A stretch of 64,000 nucleotides of DNA from Prunus persica (GCF_000346465.2 NC_034015.1:6224029-6288028); one strand, 5' to 3'. Counted from the first letter of the stretch, positions 23,975 through 34,795 are shown. Notes: a model not told the origin generated them from the sequence alone. Made by a program: numbers and translations.

Positions 23975-24394
23975 AAGACAATAATTTGGATGTTTTCTCA
24001 AAGAGAAATTGAGCTTACTCGCATCAAATATATGTCCACAAGAAGAAGCTTGTCAACTAGCCTTCTCACTTCCTTGATCAAGCCTGATAGGACACTTAGT
24101 GCTTCTGAATACTCCTTGCTTTCCATCAAAAGAGATGCAAGCCTAGCCTCCACTCGCTGTCGAAGGAAAGTTCGCTTCTCAGGGAAATCTGAAGATCAGA
24201 TGTGCCTGATCCTCTGCTTGATTTTCTTGCCTAAGAAGATCCGTCGGATTTGTGATAGCCTCTTCCTTTATCCGTAGAGCTTCAGAAGAAGAAGATGGGT
24301 TTCAAGAATGCGATAAAGAATAGAAATGGCTTCAGATGGCCTCTAAAGCATGAGCAATTGAATCAGTAGTTTCTGGGAGATATGATGAAGACAT
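23975..24394 (-). pseudogene. Captured RPN6 (26S proteasome subunit) fragment in CACTA copy B
   Basis: Same fragment as in copy A, nearly identical: ATG at 24394, N-terminal MSSSYLPATT block, ALRIKE block, then EKRTFLRQRVEARLASLL. Noncoding because of shifts, a stop soon after the start and an internal deletion of RPN6 sequence. It lies within the motif-rich leader, between two leader repeats. Confidence 0.8.
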
Positions 24395-25481
24395 TGTCAA
24401 TGCTTTGAACTATACAAGTCCTGCAGAAAGATATGTTAAAGAAACTGAAACAACGGCGGTTTTCTGTTCTACCGTCGTCTTTTCTCGTCGTCTATATTAA
24501 GGTAAGATGGCGGTAGATTTATAATTACCGACGTAGATTATTTTGTTAAACGTCGTTAAGTGTACTACAACCGACGTGGATTTTATTTTTAAATTATAAA
24601 TAGAGTTTTTTTTCCCGTATTCTTTCAGTTTTAGTTTTCAATTACAAAGCGTGATAAATAGATTTTTCTTTCCCGAGGAAATTTAAAATGAGGGAAATTA
24701 ATGTTCTAGAATTTGTAAACTAACACGACGCAATATTTGCAAATCTGTGTCATCTGTTAAGATTATGATGTGGAACAGAGTTCCATCTGGTAAGATTTCG
24801 TAACCCTTGGGATCTCAGACAAATCTGATTATGTCGGCGGTGTTCTATATAAACCGTCGTGGTTATTTCAATTCTTGTCATTAAGTAGATCTACCGACGT
24901 AGGGTAAGAAAATCAAAGAAAAAAATTGTTAACAAAAATTCTTATTAAGACGACCGTTAAAATTAAAGGTACGACGTATAAAATGAATAAATACGACGAT
25001 AAATTTTATTGTACGATTTAAAGATAACGTCGTAGAACTATACGAGAATGACGTCGATATATTTATATTTTCCGTCGTTGTAAATTAATTTAATACGGCG
25101 ATATTTTGTATTTTAAAGCCGTGGATTTGTTTGTAATTATACGGCGTCTTATACGAAAACCTCGTCGTGTTATTTTATGAGTAAAAACGGCAGTTTTTAT
25201 TGAAATCGTCGTCTTTACTTTCTACGTCGGTCGATTCATAACTTCTGCCGTTCTTTGTTGGCATTGATTTTACACTGCGGAAATCTGTTTCAAATAGACG
25301 TCGGTTGTTTAATTATGTACGTCGTTGTTTTTGAACAGCCATTTGAAACTCCATTTTTTAGTTGTCTAAGGTTGTATTACACGACGGTGTTTTTAGAACC
25401 GTCGTCTTTTTATAAACCACGACGGTTTTCACTTAGACCGTCGTTGTTTTCTGGTCGTCTTTTTCACTTTTTGTAGTAGTG

Positions 25482-25484
25482 TAA
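25482..25484. repeat. TAA target-site duplication, right side of CACTA copy B
   Basis: Matches 11421-11423; directly follows the terminal GTAGTG at 25481. Confidence 0.9.
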
Positions 25485-26171
25485 AGCCCTTCCAGCAGCT
25501 GCATCAACTAGTGTCCTGCTTGTTTGACTCAACCCATTGTAGAAAGTCTGAACTTGAATCCAGGTTGGTAGCTCATGGTGAGGACACTTGCGCAATAAAT
25601 CTTTGAATCGTTCCCAGGCTTCATATAGAGGTTCCTTATCATATTGAGCGAATGACATAATATCTTGTCGAAATTTTGCAGTTTTTGCTGGTGGGAAAAA
25701 TTTAGCAAGGAATTTCTTAGATAAATCATCCCAAGTACGGATGGAGTCTTGTGGCTGTGACAGTAACCAAAGCTTGGCTTTATCCTTCAAGGAGAAGGGG
25801 AATAGCCTTAAACGGATCGCATCGTCAGTTACCCCATTGAACTTGGACGTATCACAAATCTCCAAGAATATTGCAAGATGGATGTTGGGATCTTCATTCG
25901 GTAGACCACAAAATACGGATGAATTTTGCAGCATGGTGATCATGGCTGGTTTGATCTCAAAATTGTTGGCTGCAATAGCAGGACGTCGGATCGCTGAGGG
26001 AGTTGCCACTGGGGGGCCAAATTCCCCTACTGCTCTTTCTGCTTCCTCCGCCATAGGTGTGGATGGTGGTTCCACCAAAGTGTTCTTTTTGTTTCCTTTG
26101 TTCCGCTTATGAAACGTCCGTTCGATTTCTGGGTCAAGTGGTATGAGATCAAGGGTACGAGAACGGTGCAT
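25485..26171 (-). pseudogene. Athila gag, N-terminal part
   Basis: Open from the ATG at 26171 to the CACTA junction (about 229 codons). It contains the Retrotrans_gag core with LWLLSQPQDSIRTWDDLSKKF and FYNGLSQTSRTLVDAAAG near the break. It continues in frame at 11420 when the transposon is removed. It starts 84 bases downstream of the tRNA-Asp primer site, as expected for the first product of the polyprotein. Gag forms the retroelement's RNA-packaging particle. Confidence 0.9.
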
Positions 26172-26254
26172 ATACGGATCAAAGTACCTGAAACAAAAAG
26201 AAGAAATTCAAATTAAACTCAGAATTAAAATATATTGATATTAATAGAAAGCAA

Positions 26255-26272
26255 TCCCCGGCAACGGCGCCA
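26255..26272 (-). promoter_or_regulatory. Athila primer-binding site, tRNA-Asp type
   Basis: The minus strand reads TGGCGCCGTTGCCGGGGA, complementary to the 3' end of plant tRNA-Asp. It lies six bases inside the LTR edge and primes first-strand DNA synthesis in Athila-type elements. It is not a tRNA gene. Confidence 0.9.
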
Positions 26273-26278
26273 AAAACT

Positions 26279-27548
26279 TGTTGTGAAATTATTGCAAGCG
26301 CACAATCCGTACAAGTAATATAGAAATAAGTAGAGTATCGTTCCCACGAAGATTGTAATTTCCTATTAATTACCAATTATGATTAATGCATAAGTTTATT
26401 TGAACAGTTGATTAAGAAGATTGATTAATTTTAAGAAAACTAAAACAATTATGAAAAATAACAATTTAATTAACGATAGAAAATTAAGATGATGAGACAC
26501 TAGAGCATCCGACTTCACCATAACCAATTCTACTTAATTCTTATAGCCAATTAACCCTAATTACTATCCATGTTGACAGTTGGTTTCTCCTAATTCATTT
26601 GATATCCCCTCTCGGGCTCAATCAAAAGTATTCTCAATTAACAACCCATTCTCTCTCGAGCAACGGATTTAGAAAACCAAGAACCCATTAAGTTCTATGA
26701 GAACCTACAAGAAAACTGCATGAATCATGTTAGTCCCTCTCGGGCACTCATTCAAGTCATGGTATTTGTTACAAGAAGCAAACACCAAACATCTCCTCTC
26801 GGTCTCCGCTTGGATCATCAATTAAATATTAGCTAGATATTTAAATCATTAAGAACAGTAACAAATACTCAACATGAGATAATAATCAGAAATTAATATA
26901 ACGATAGAAATTAAGTATTCAAGGTTAGGCTACATCATAGCCCTAGCAAGGGAAATTAGTTCATGACAGAAGAAAATATAAACAAGAGAATTATTGTCAT
27001 AAAACCAATTTGGCCGATGGACTTGATCTTCAGAATCTTCACAGGAACACCTTCAAAAGCTCCTCCAATAATGCAGCAGCAAATTCTTGGCTTCCTCTGA
27101 TATTTCTCTGGTTGAATGAAAGTTGGTGGAAAAATATGGTAGAGACGACGATGGTGGAAAAAGATGATGGGTAATGGATCCTTTCAACAATGACCTAAAC
27201 TCCCTATTTATAAAACTCCTAGAAATCCTACCTAAGGAATAATTACAATTGTTATAAAAATAGGATTCCTTCTAAAATAAGGTCTTCTTTATTTCTCCTT
27301 ATTTGACTTGATAAGACTTGCACCATCTTGAACTAGGAAATTTGACAACATTCCTTGCAACAAAAGGAATGACTTGGCTTCTTTTTAATTGATCTTCATC
27401 TTCTTGCCTTTTTTAGCACACTTTCTCCTATTTCACAATTCCTTCACAAATCTCACAAAACCAATTAAAAACAACCAATTTAATCTGAGAAATTAATAAA
27501 TAAATAAGCAAAGGAAGCATAAAATATATATAAAATATAGACTTATCA
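26279..27548 (-). repeat. Athila 5' LTR, 1270 bp
   Basis: On the minus strand it starts TGATAAGTCTATATTTTA at 27548 and ends TTTCACAACA at 26279, giving TG...CA ends next to the primer site. It contains AT-rich promoter-like sequence; no ORF. Its partner at the left end of the element is not visible. The five bases outside it (GTTAT, 27549-27553) are the likely target duplication but cannot be checked. Confidence 0.85.
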
Positions 27549-27690
27549 GTTATAATGTGCATTTATACGTGTATGTGTTGTGCTAGAAGCATCAAGCCTT
27601 AAGGAAATAATTGCTTCAATACATTTCGAATCAATAAATTTCTACTGGATAATAACAGAAAATAAATGTAAAAACAAGAAAATAAAAGAT
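27549..27690 (+). repeat. Receptor-gene 3' flank, duplicate of 53567-53735
   Basis: GCATTTATACGTGTATGTGTTGTGCTA and following bases match the sequence about 90 bases downstream of the receptor-like-protein pseudogene at 53479 with a few indels. The Athila element therefore appears to have landed just behind another copy of that gene, whose coding part is not in the window. Confidence 0.7.
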
Positions 27691-28215
27691 TTAACGAGAT
27701 TTAACACTAACCGCACAAAAAACAAATAGAGAATGAAAGTATGAACCTTAACTTCATCTTTAGAGCAACTCCAGCGGCATGATAGAGCCTCGGGCTGGGG
27801 GAAAAAAATGCCAAAATCCGTTTGCAGCGAGGAGCCCAAGCCTAGGTGCAAGGTGGGACCCAGGAACCTGGGCTGGCCCGAGGGCAAGGTTGGCCCGAGC
27901 TCCAGCCCTCGTTTTGGTGCTGATGTCAGTGTTACAGTGCCGCTAAAGTCCACGTGTCGCGCTCTGGGCTCTCCGATTATATTTTTTCTCCAATCCAACG
28001 GCAACCAATTTTTGAGCAATAAAAAAAATGAAAAAAAATTGATTTAAAAAAAAAGTACTGATTTTTTTTTTCTTTCTATAAATACCAAAATTTTATCCGA
28101 TTGAGATATGAATTTTATAATAAATATTGACATGTACGAACCCAAAAATCTTATCCGAAAATCTTATCCAAATTAATTATTTTGGTAAACAAATTTGTGA
28201 AAAAAATAAATAAAT
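27691..28215. other. Intergenic, no gene seen
   Basis: GC-richer core (27790-27990) with GGGCTGG and GGCCCGAG runs, opening with GAGCAACTCCAGCGGC near 27763, a common type of MITE end. I could not find the matching second end, so no element is called. The rest is AT-rich. Confidence 0.4.
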
Positions 28216-29208
28216 GAATAGTAATTGCCTTTTGCCATGGCAACGGGTATGGCTCGTCAATGGGCCAGGCCGGGCCGAGCCGGGCTTTAAAGATGAGAGA
28301 AAATATCAGGCCAGGCCGCGTCGGGTTTTTTTAGAAAATTCAAAGCCCAAGCCCGACCCATGAGCTGGGTCGGGCTAAGCCCAATGGGCTTGGCCTAAAA
28401 GGTCCCTACTTCATTAAAAAATAATCATAAATTTAATCATAAGGGCATTTTAGTCCAAATTTGAGATTAAACTCACTTAATTCCAACATTTTCACATCAA
28501 ACCAAATTCATAAAATACTCAATAAAGTCACACAACTTATAAGATTTTCCACAAAAATAATAAAATCAAGTATTATTTTTTAGGTTATTACATAATTAGA
28601 TCGTAATACATTCTTAAAATAATTTTAAAAAATAATAAGTATCAAAAAAATATTTTTTTAAAGGATGGTATGAATAAATATGCAAATATTTGGTTATGTG
28701 TTCAAGAAAAGCATGATTATATTTGGTGGTAGGATTATGTTTCGTGATATGATGTTCATCTTATTTTTTTATATATCTATAATTGTTGAATTAATAATTG
28801 ACACAAATTAATGTGCTAATCATCCAATTAAAAACAAGGAATGAGTAAAGAAAAGTAAATGAAATAAAACAAATTATATATGTGATTTAAGTGATATAAT
28901 CCTAAACCTAAACTCTTATTTATACATAATTATATATGTATGCGGGCCTAATGGGCCGGACTTTTGTGGGTGGGCCGGGCCGTGCTTTCTTGAGCTTAAT
29001 CGGGTCGAGTCGGGCTTCAGACACCCAAGTCCAAGGCTAGCCCGGCCCAAAACGGGCCGGGCCATCTCAAAGTCCATAACGGGCCGGGCCGGGCTTTTTT
29101 TCAATGGGCTGAGCTGCCCCCCATTGGCCCATGAGCCCGCGGGCCAAATGATGAGGCCTAGCAACGGGTGAAAACACACAATACTATTTACAAGGGCAAC
29201 CACTATTC
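28216..29208. mobile_element. MITE-like element with GGGCCGGGCC-rich ends, about 1 kb
   Basis: The left end GAATAGTAATTGCCT (28216-28230) is the imperfect inverted complement of AGGGCAACCACTATTC (29193-29208). Just inside, both arms carry long GGGCC/GGGCCGGGCCGGGCTTT runs in opposite orientation (28250-28400 and 28940-29100) with an AT-rich middle. No transposase is present. The GC-rich arms resemble a widespread class of plant nonautonomous elements; the superfamily is not determined. Confidence 0.5.
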
Positions 29209-29228
29209 ACGTGAATAGTGGCTGCCCT
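29193..29228. repeat. 36-bp near-perfect palindrome at the MITE edge
   Basis: Centre CACTATTCAC|GTGAATAGTG between 29210 and 29211; arms of 18 bases with one mismatch. The right arm repeats the MITE end in opposite sense, as if two related elements abut here. Confidence 0.75.
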
Positions 29229-29436
29229 AGCTCCCCCTTGCTATGACAAGTGGCAAATAGGTGAAGTTGCCCTTATACAAAGCCACAATGCTACAAATTT
29301 TTTTATTTTTTATTTGGTCAAAGGGTTTATTGCTTTACTCAAACAGAATTTACAAGTTTTTATTTTTATTTTTTTATTTTTTATTTTTTAAAAGGTCTAC
29401 AAGACAAAGAAAGTAAAACAGAGAGAACCAAATCCT

Positions 29437-32097
29437 ATGGCGCTTCTTATTCTGAGACCTCCTCCTTCCCCTTCGCTTCATGGCATTACGCTTCCTCTCA
29501 CACTCTTCTCTTCACCCTCACTTCCCCTCCTCTTCTTCTTCTTTCTCGTCTTCCTCTCTTGCTCGTCCCTCCCTCTTGTTCAACCCACAACCCAGGTGCT
29601 TTTCCCCTTCATATTTTGCCCTTCATTTTCTGCTTATTTTCTGTTTGGTTTCCTAGAAAATGCGGCAACTAGAGAAATAAGGCGAGTCTATCAGTATTCT
29701 TGTTACAACATAACTTTTTCTTTGTTTGAATTGGAGTGATTTTATTTGTTTATTTGTTATTTTTGGTGATAAGATATTAGTTTTTGTATTTTGCTACTCG
29801 GGTTTTTCCTGGGAAAGTAGAAAATGTTTAAGGGTTTTGTTATTGGTTGTGACAGGACCCATATTCCACTGAAGGGCGTTCCTAGCTGCTGTGTAGTTCG
29901 ATTGCGGTTGCTTCAAGAGCTTTTATGTCGTCTACCCCTGGCTCCAATGCATATGGGTCTGATCAGATTCAGATAAGTAAGCTGTCACTCCGACTTAGTT
30001 TTGGCTTGATGCTATAATGTCTAACATGTTCAGGTATTGGAAGGCTTAGACCCTGTTAGAAAGAGGCCAGGGATGTATATTGGGAGCACAGGACCCATTT
30101 GGTATTGTTTTTCCTCACTTTTCTCTTTCCATTTTTAATAATGTGCTTTTGCTAGATTCATCTTAGTCAATAAGGAAGTTTCTAATCATGCTCTTTTAGG
30201 TCTATGAAATTTTAGATAATGCTGTGGATGAGGCTCAAGCCGGATTTGCTACAAAGATCGAGGTTGTTTTACTTGCAGATGGTTCTGTGAGCATCGCTGA
30301 CAATGGTCGTGGGGTATGCTACATCTTCTATGCCTTTTAGTCAAAAGCTTCACAAATCCTTTTTTGTATATGTTAAAGTAAGAACACAGTGTCATGATTT
30401 CTTATAAGGCTTGTCAAGATATTCTAATGTTCACATGTAGTTTGATGGGCCTTTATACCCTATGATGCCTTTCATACTTATATTTCTCATATGTATAGTC
30501 AATATGTCTAGAGTCTGTAAATTGTTCATTAAACATTGTTAAGCATGCCACGTAAATTCTGTAACGCAGTAAAATTTTTGGAGCAGAGAATGAAAATACC
30601 TACCAAAAACAAGCAAGAGGTGGAATACCACAAAGAGAAAGTGTACCTAATAAAAAAGCAGTTTTTGTAATTGGTACATGTTTTCTTAAATCGCCAAAGC
30701 CAATCCCAGGGAACAGTGAAGATTCGTGTGGTCTTTCTGTTCATGTGCTGGTAGTCCATGTCTTTACAAACATGTCTATTTCACCGAGCCCCTCTTGTTT
30801 AGGTGGATAGCCCGGCAAATAGACGTCTACAGGAATTAGCTTATCAAATCCCCAAACAGCACTATAAGAATTGTTACTGAACATCCCCCATGCAATTGTG
30901 CATGCTCCCATAGCATTAACGTATTTCGGTTTAGGCATTTATTCACATGTCTGGGATCCTCTGGTCATTATACACATTTTCATTAACCAATGAGAGTTTA
31001 GTCAGTGGTCAGGGCTGTGGTTTGCTCCCACGTGGTCTTGGGTTTGATTCCTCAAGATATCTCTCTAGCTATTTGCTAAATTTTCCTGCCTCCGAAAGAT
31101 TGTAGGGTTCTGGGGGAGGCCCCAGTTTTGCAGCCAAGTCCAGGAAGTGGGTTTGGGAGGATTTGTAGGTATGGAAAAAAGTTATATATATCTTAATTGG
31201 TATGAAATGGTGATTGCCTGTATCCTTAGTGCATTCTAAATACCCATTGCAAGAGTAATTCTAAGAGAACTTGCACTTTAGATGTACTAGGGACAACAAT
31301 GTCGTGACTTGGTACCCATGCAGTGTTTCTAGATTCAGAAAACTAATTTTTGTTACTGTTAGTAATTATGGGAACATATAAAAGAAAATCTGAATTTTTT
31401 CTTCTTCTCGTATTGCATTGATAGTAATCTTGAATTTGCAACCAACCATTAGAAATTTTCCTGAATACTCTTCTCAAGAGTTATGTACACTAACTCTAAA
31501 TATATGTTGCTACTATCTTTACCCATATTTGTTGTTTTCTTGTTCATTGCAGATTCTGACTGATATGCACCCAGCAACCAAGAAATCTGCTCTCGAGACT
31601 GTGTTGATGGTATTATTGCATAAACTATCATTTTCATTTCTAATTTTTGTGTAGAGGTAGAATGTAGTCCACTTTCACATTGCATAGGGTTAGTTACTTT
31701 TTTCATTAAAACCAGAAAGATAATATTATATCAAAAAATTAGGTATAAAGGGTTTAGGTTATCTAAATAAGTCAAATATCAAGCATATGTTTCAGTGGCA
31801 CTTTGAAGGTTTGGACCATGAATGATAGAAACTCAACTAGTTCCGGGATTTCTAGTGATAGAAACACCTTTGGAAATTGACGAGGTTTGAAATTTTATAT
31901 GTTTTTCTTAATGAAGAAAATATGAAATAAGCAACTTGGGAGCTATTTTAAATGCAGGAACATTTTATTGTTTTATAAATGATAGTTCTTATGAAAATTA
32001 TTCATGTTTTACATGCCGGTGGCAAATTTGGTGGTTCAAGTACTGGTATAGTGTCTCTGGTGGCTTACATGGTGTGGGTTTATCTGTCGTCAATGCC
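29437..32097 (+). pseudogene. DNA gyrase subunit B (organellar), 5' part, broken
   Basis: Exons resembling nuclear-encoded plastid/mitochondrial gyrase B: 29437-29595 (hydrophobic Ser/Leu-rich leader from the ATG), 29856-29972 (ends ...GSNAYGSDQIQ), 30034-30101 ([20 protein letters not shown]), 30200-30313 ([16 protein letters not shown] and VSIADNGRG, the GHKL ATPase motifs), 31553-31621 (TDMHPATKKSALETVL), 32025-32097 (AGGKFGGSST...GLHGVGLSVVNA). Lesions: the RGLHH stretch is lost at 30098, the donor GT is missing after 31621, the acceptor AG is changed before 32025, and there is a one-base shift in GGSSTGYSVSGG. Everything after the first half of the ATPase domain is absent. Gyrase B supplies ATP-driven supercoiling with gyrase A in organelles; this copy cannot. 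Confidence 0.85.
31000..31190 (+). mobile_element. Possible tRNA-derived SINE in a gyrB intron
   Basis: A-box-like TAGTCAGTGGTCAGGGC (31000-31016) and B-box-like GGGTTTGATTCC (31040-31051) at tRNA-like spacing, followed by a non-tRNA body. No clear poly(A) tail or target duplication was found, so the call is tentative. Confidence 0.35.
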
Positions 32098-32442
32098 TCC
32101 CCTTACAATCAAATAAAACAATAGCACTCTTTTGTTTCCTTGCAAATTTACTGTTAGTGAGCCGATGCTATCTGCTGCATTTGCTTTTAAATCCATGTCT
32201 TATAACTCTCATTTTAATGATGTGTGAAATGGACCTGAAATATTATTTAAACTATAAGGCATTCTGGTGGGAGTTCAGATCGTAACACCTTGACATTTCT
32301 TTGTGATGATGGCTAGAATATATAAGTACCTTCTATTCTAATTCAGTTTTAATTGTTTCCGTTATTTTTTTTTGCTTCTCACCTTGAATTTGTATTAATT
32401 TTTTAAAGAAAAATAAGAAGCGAGCAGTCCCTCAAAAGTACA

Positions 32443-32817
32443 TTAAAGATTTCTAACACCCAGTTGGCTACGCGAAATTATCACTGAAAATACATAACAC
32501 AAAAACACAAACATTCTCAAGAAAGAGCATTCACACAACCCTCGGCTGATTGCATACTTGATAGCACATAGACCTGCAGCTGCCTCAGCGACCAAGGCTG
32601 CACGACAATGGAAAGGTGTTGCCAGCCCCCCGCAAAACAAGCCTTCCTCATTTCTAACAATCACCCCTAAACCTGCTTTAAAGGAGTTCAGTTGCCAAGC
32701 CCCATCAAAATAGATTGTTAGGAAGTTCACCGCTGGGGGCATCCATCTTGACGTTTGTCTCAAGGGGTCTGGAGGGGCAACCCAAATTGAGACTTCAGGT
32801 CTAGTCTTTACTCCCAT
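32443..32817 (-). pseudogene. LINE RNase H-like domain (RVT_3), frame-broken
   Basis: FDGAWQLNSFKAGLGVIVRN and an ALVAEAAAGLCAIKYAI helix match the plant RNase H-like domain at the end of LINE ORF2; the first catalytic Asp is in YFDGAW. It is separated from the zf-RVT part by a frameshift and stop (32818-33000). Confidence 0.75.
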
Positions 32818-32823
32818 GAATTC

Positions 32824-33715
32824 TCAGAAAGCTCCCATGGTTCTATCAATTGTAACAATAGGATCGATTAAGTAGCCTTTGAAGATGAAATTACATCTGG
32901 ACTTCCAAATTTCCCAGCAAGTAAAGCTGATCATTGAGAATAAATTCATTATCTCCTTTCCCATGTCCTTCAGGCTTAAGACTTCCAACAACCATTTATC
33001 AAACATAGAAAAGCCCTGCAAGTTCACTCTGTAACTCAGGGGACCCCCAAACCAAATGGGCATCAGAAAAAGCCACTGTTTCCTCTGACTGACCACAAAT
33101 GGGGCACAATGGTGAGTTCACAATTTTCCTCTTGAACAAATTCCATCGAGTAGATATGGCATCATTTAAGGGTCTCCATAAGAACACACGAATTTTGGGT
33201 AATGGAACAATCTTCCAAATACTCTGCCACACCTCCCTTTGAACTACATGTGAAGTCGAGCCCCTTTCACCCTCCCTGATTCGTTTCTGAGCATGGATTC
33301 TCCGATATCCAGATTTGACAGTATAATCTCCATTTGAGGTCCAGGGCCAAACCCTTCCATCACAGCCATCAGAATTACCAATAGGACAGCAACGAATAAT
33401 GTCAATAGTCTCTCGCGAGACATAAGAATCAATGAGGTCCACTCTCCATGAGTGATTAACTTTGTCCATAATTTCACAAACCTGTTGGGGGGCAAAAGGA
33501 GAGATCAACCGAGACACGTTAATGATCCCCTCATGAGGAGGAAGTAGCCAAGAGTCCTTCCAGGTAGAGTCTTTAATAAGAGCATCTCTCCCTTCTAATA
33601 AACTGGCCCAAGCCCAGGATGCTCGAGCTCCCTTCTTCGCCTGTAAAAAAATCACAATCCGGGTAATATCTAGCTTTCAAAATCTGCACCCATCCTGCAT
33701 TTGGATTCTGTAAAA
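32824..33715 (-). pseudogene. LINE ORF2 zinc-finger (zf-RVT) region, frame-broken
   Basis: Frames 32999-33655 and 32824-33096 together give the segment after RT: W.S.G.YTVKSGYR, then KIRVFLWRPLNDAISTRWNL and PLCPICGQSEETV, the zf-RVT pattern. A frameshift near 33050 moves the W.LE..S...MF helix into another frame. On the 5' side it runs into the Copia insertion at 33720. Confidence 0.75.
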
Positions 33716-33720
33716 TTCTC
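33716..33720. repeat. TTCTC target duplication of Copia element 1 (left)
   Basis: Repeated at 38986-38990 next to the opposite LTR; five bases, normal for Copia insertion. Confidence 0.85.
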
Positions 33721-33901
33721 TGATAGAAACTGATATGTAATTGATTTTGTGTTATTTTATTCAAGAGGCAAAGCCACAAACTTATAGATACAAAAGCATC
33801 CTAATATGGTTCCTACGATCAAGCTAAATCATTCACAAATAAGGAAAGAAGTTATTTACAATATTGATAGAATCAACATTCCATTCTAAGCTTGTTCTCC
33901 T

Positions 33902-34795
33902 TCAACACTCCCCCTCAAGTTGGTGTATGTTTATGACACCCAACTTGCTAAGTAACACTTCAAACTGTGCCGAGCTTAATGGCTTAGTGAACAAATCGGC
34001 TGGCTGATTTGCAGTTCGAATATGAGCTGTCCGAATCATCCCTTTCTGAATTTTCTCTCTAACCAGATGACAATCTATCTCTATGTGTTTGGTTCTCTCA
34101 TGAAACACCGAATTCGATGCTATGTGTATAGCCGCCTGATTATCACAAAACAGAGTTACTGGCTGTGTGTGATCAACTCCCAAATCCTTCAAAATGTTCT
34201 TTAACCATGTGACTTCGCAGCAAGTGGTAGCCATGGAGCGATACTCGGCCTCCGCACTTGAACGCGATACCGTTGTTTGTTTCTTCGTCTTCCAAGAGAC
34301 CGGTGCTTGCCCAAGTAAAATGCAGTACCCCGTGATTGATCTCCTTGTGTCTTTACAACGTGCCCAATCGGCATCACAGAATGCCCGCAATTGGAGTGAC
34401 CCTGTAGATGGTAGTAGGATACCTTGACCTGGTGTATGCTTAATGTACTTAAGCACTTTATGGGCTGCTTCCAAATGCGGTTGTCGTGGCTTGTCCATGA
34501 ACTGGCTCAGTACATGTACGGCATAAGTCAGGTCTGGTCTAGTTATGGTCAAATATATCAACCTCCCAACCATTCTTCTGTATGACGCAGCATCATCCAG
34601 TAATTTTCCATTGAACTGTGAGAGTGATAAATTCTGTTCCACTGGGAACCGAGAAGGTTTGACACCTAAAAATCCAGCATCATCCAAAATCTCCAAGGCC
34701 TATTTACGTTGTGACAAACTGATTCCATGCTGTGATCTGGCAACTTCGATGCCAAGGAAATACTTCAACTGCCCCAAATCCTTAAGCTTGAACTA
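33902..34795 (-). pseudogene. Copia 1 RT end and RNase H
   Basis: RNase H of the Copia type: [59 protein letters not shown] and ADLFTKPL. Upstream it connects in the same frame to RT through two stop codons, one after LFLAN (34793) and one after SLSQRK (near 34699). These look like point nonsense changes in an otherwise aligned frame. Confidence 0.85.

Larger units (their letters stand above)
11424..25481 (-). mobile_element. Complete CACTA (En/Spm-like) transposon copy B, 14,058 bp
   Basis: Termini: CACTACTACAAAAAGTG reading in from 25481 (5' end) and CACAACTACAAAAAAGC reading in from 11424 (3' end), an imperfect inverted repeat. TAA flanks both ends. Order on the minus strand: motif-rich leader with captured RPN6 piece, gene 1 (Transposase_24/Ulp1, six exons), telomere-like spacer, duplicated promoter with captured B3 scraps, gene 2 (TNP2 transposase, three exons), 1.6-kb motif-rich 3' end. 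Both genes can be spliced into open frames, so this copy may be, or until recently was, autonomous. Confidence 0.93.
22360..25481 (-). repeat. 5' subterminal and leader region of CACTA copy B, CGACG-motif rich
   Basis: 3.1 kb with no open gene. The terminus at 25481 is followed inwards by closely packed ACGACGG/CCGTCGT motifs, several as inverted pairs able to fold (for example CGACGGTTTT...ACCGTCG near 25425-25445). Density stays high up to the coding ATG except across the RPN6 fragment and the untranslated exon. Confidence 0.7.
6384..27548 (-). mobile_element. Athila-type Ty3/gypsy retrotransposon, interrupted by CACTA copy B
   Basis: Minus-strand order from the right: LTR (26279-27548), tRNA-Asp primer site (26255-26272), gag (26171 downwards, resuming at 11420), protease, RT, RNase H, integrase (ends 6774), then a noncoding 3' region with a G-rich tract (complement of 6581-6594). 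The primer site, the CDLGSS protease motif, FMDD in RT and the [13 protein letters not shown] block in integrase fit the plant Athila clade. At least three frameshifts break the polyprotein, so the element is dead. The 3' LTR is absent or hidden in the N gap. CACTA copy B splits gag at 11424-25481. Confidence 0.88.

Noticed and set aside
26252..26272. tRNA-Asp 3' end as a tRNA gene
   Set aside because: Only the 18 terminal bases are present, next to an LTR edge: a primer-binding site.
29596..29739. Continuation of the ORF starting at 29437 as a 100-aa protein
   Set aside because: The frame runs through a splice donor (CCCAG|GTGC) into an intron of the gyrase B pseudogene.
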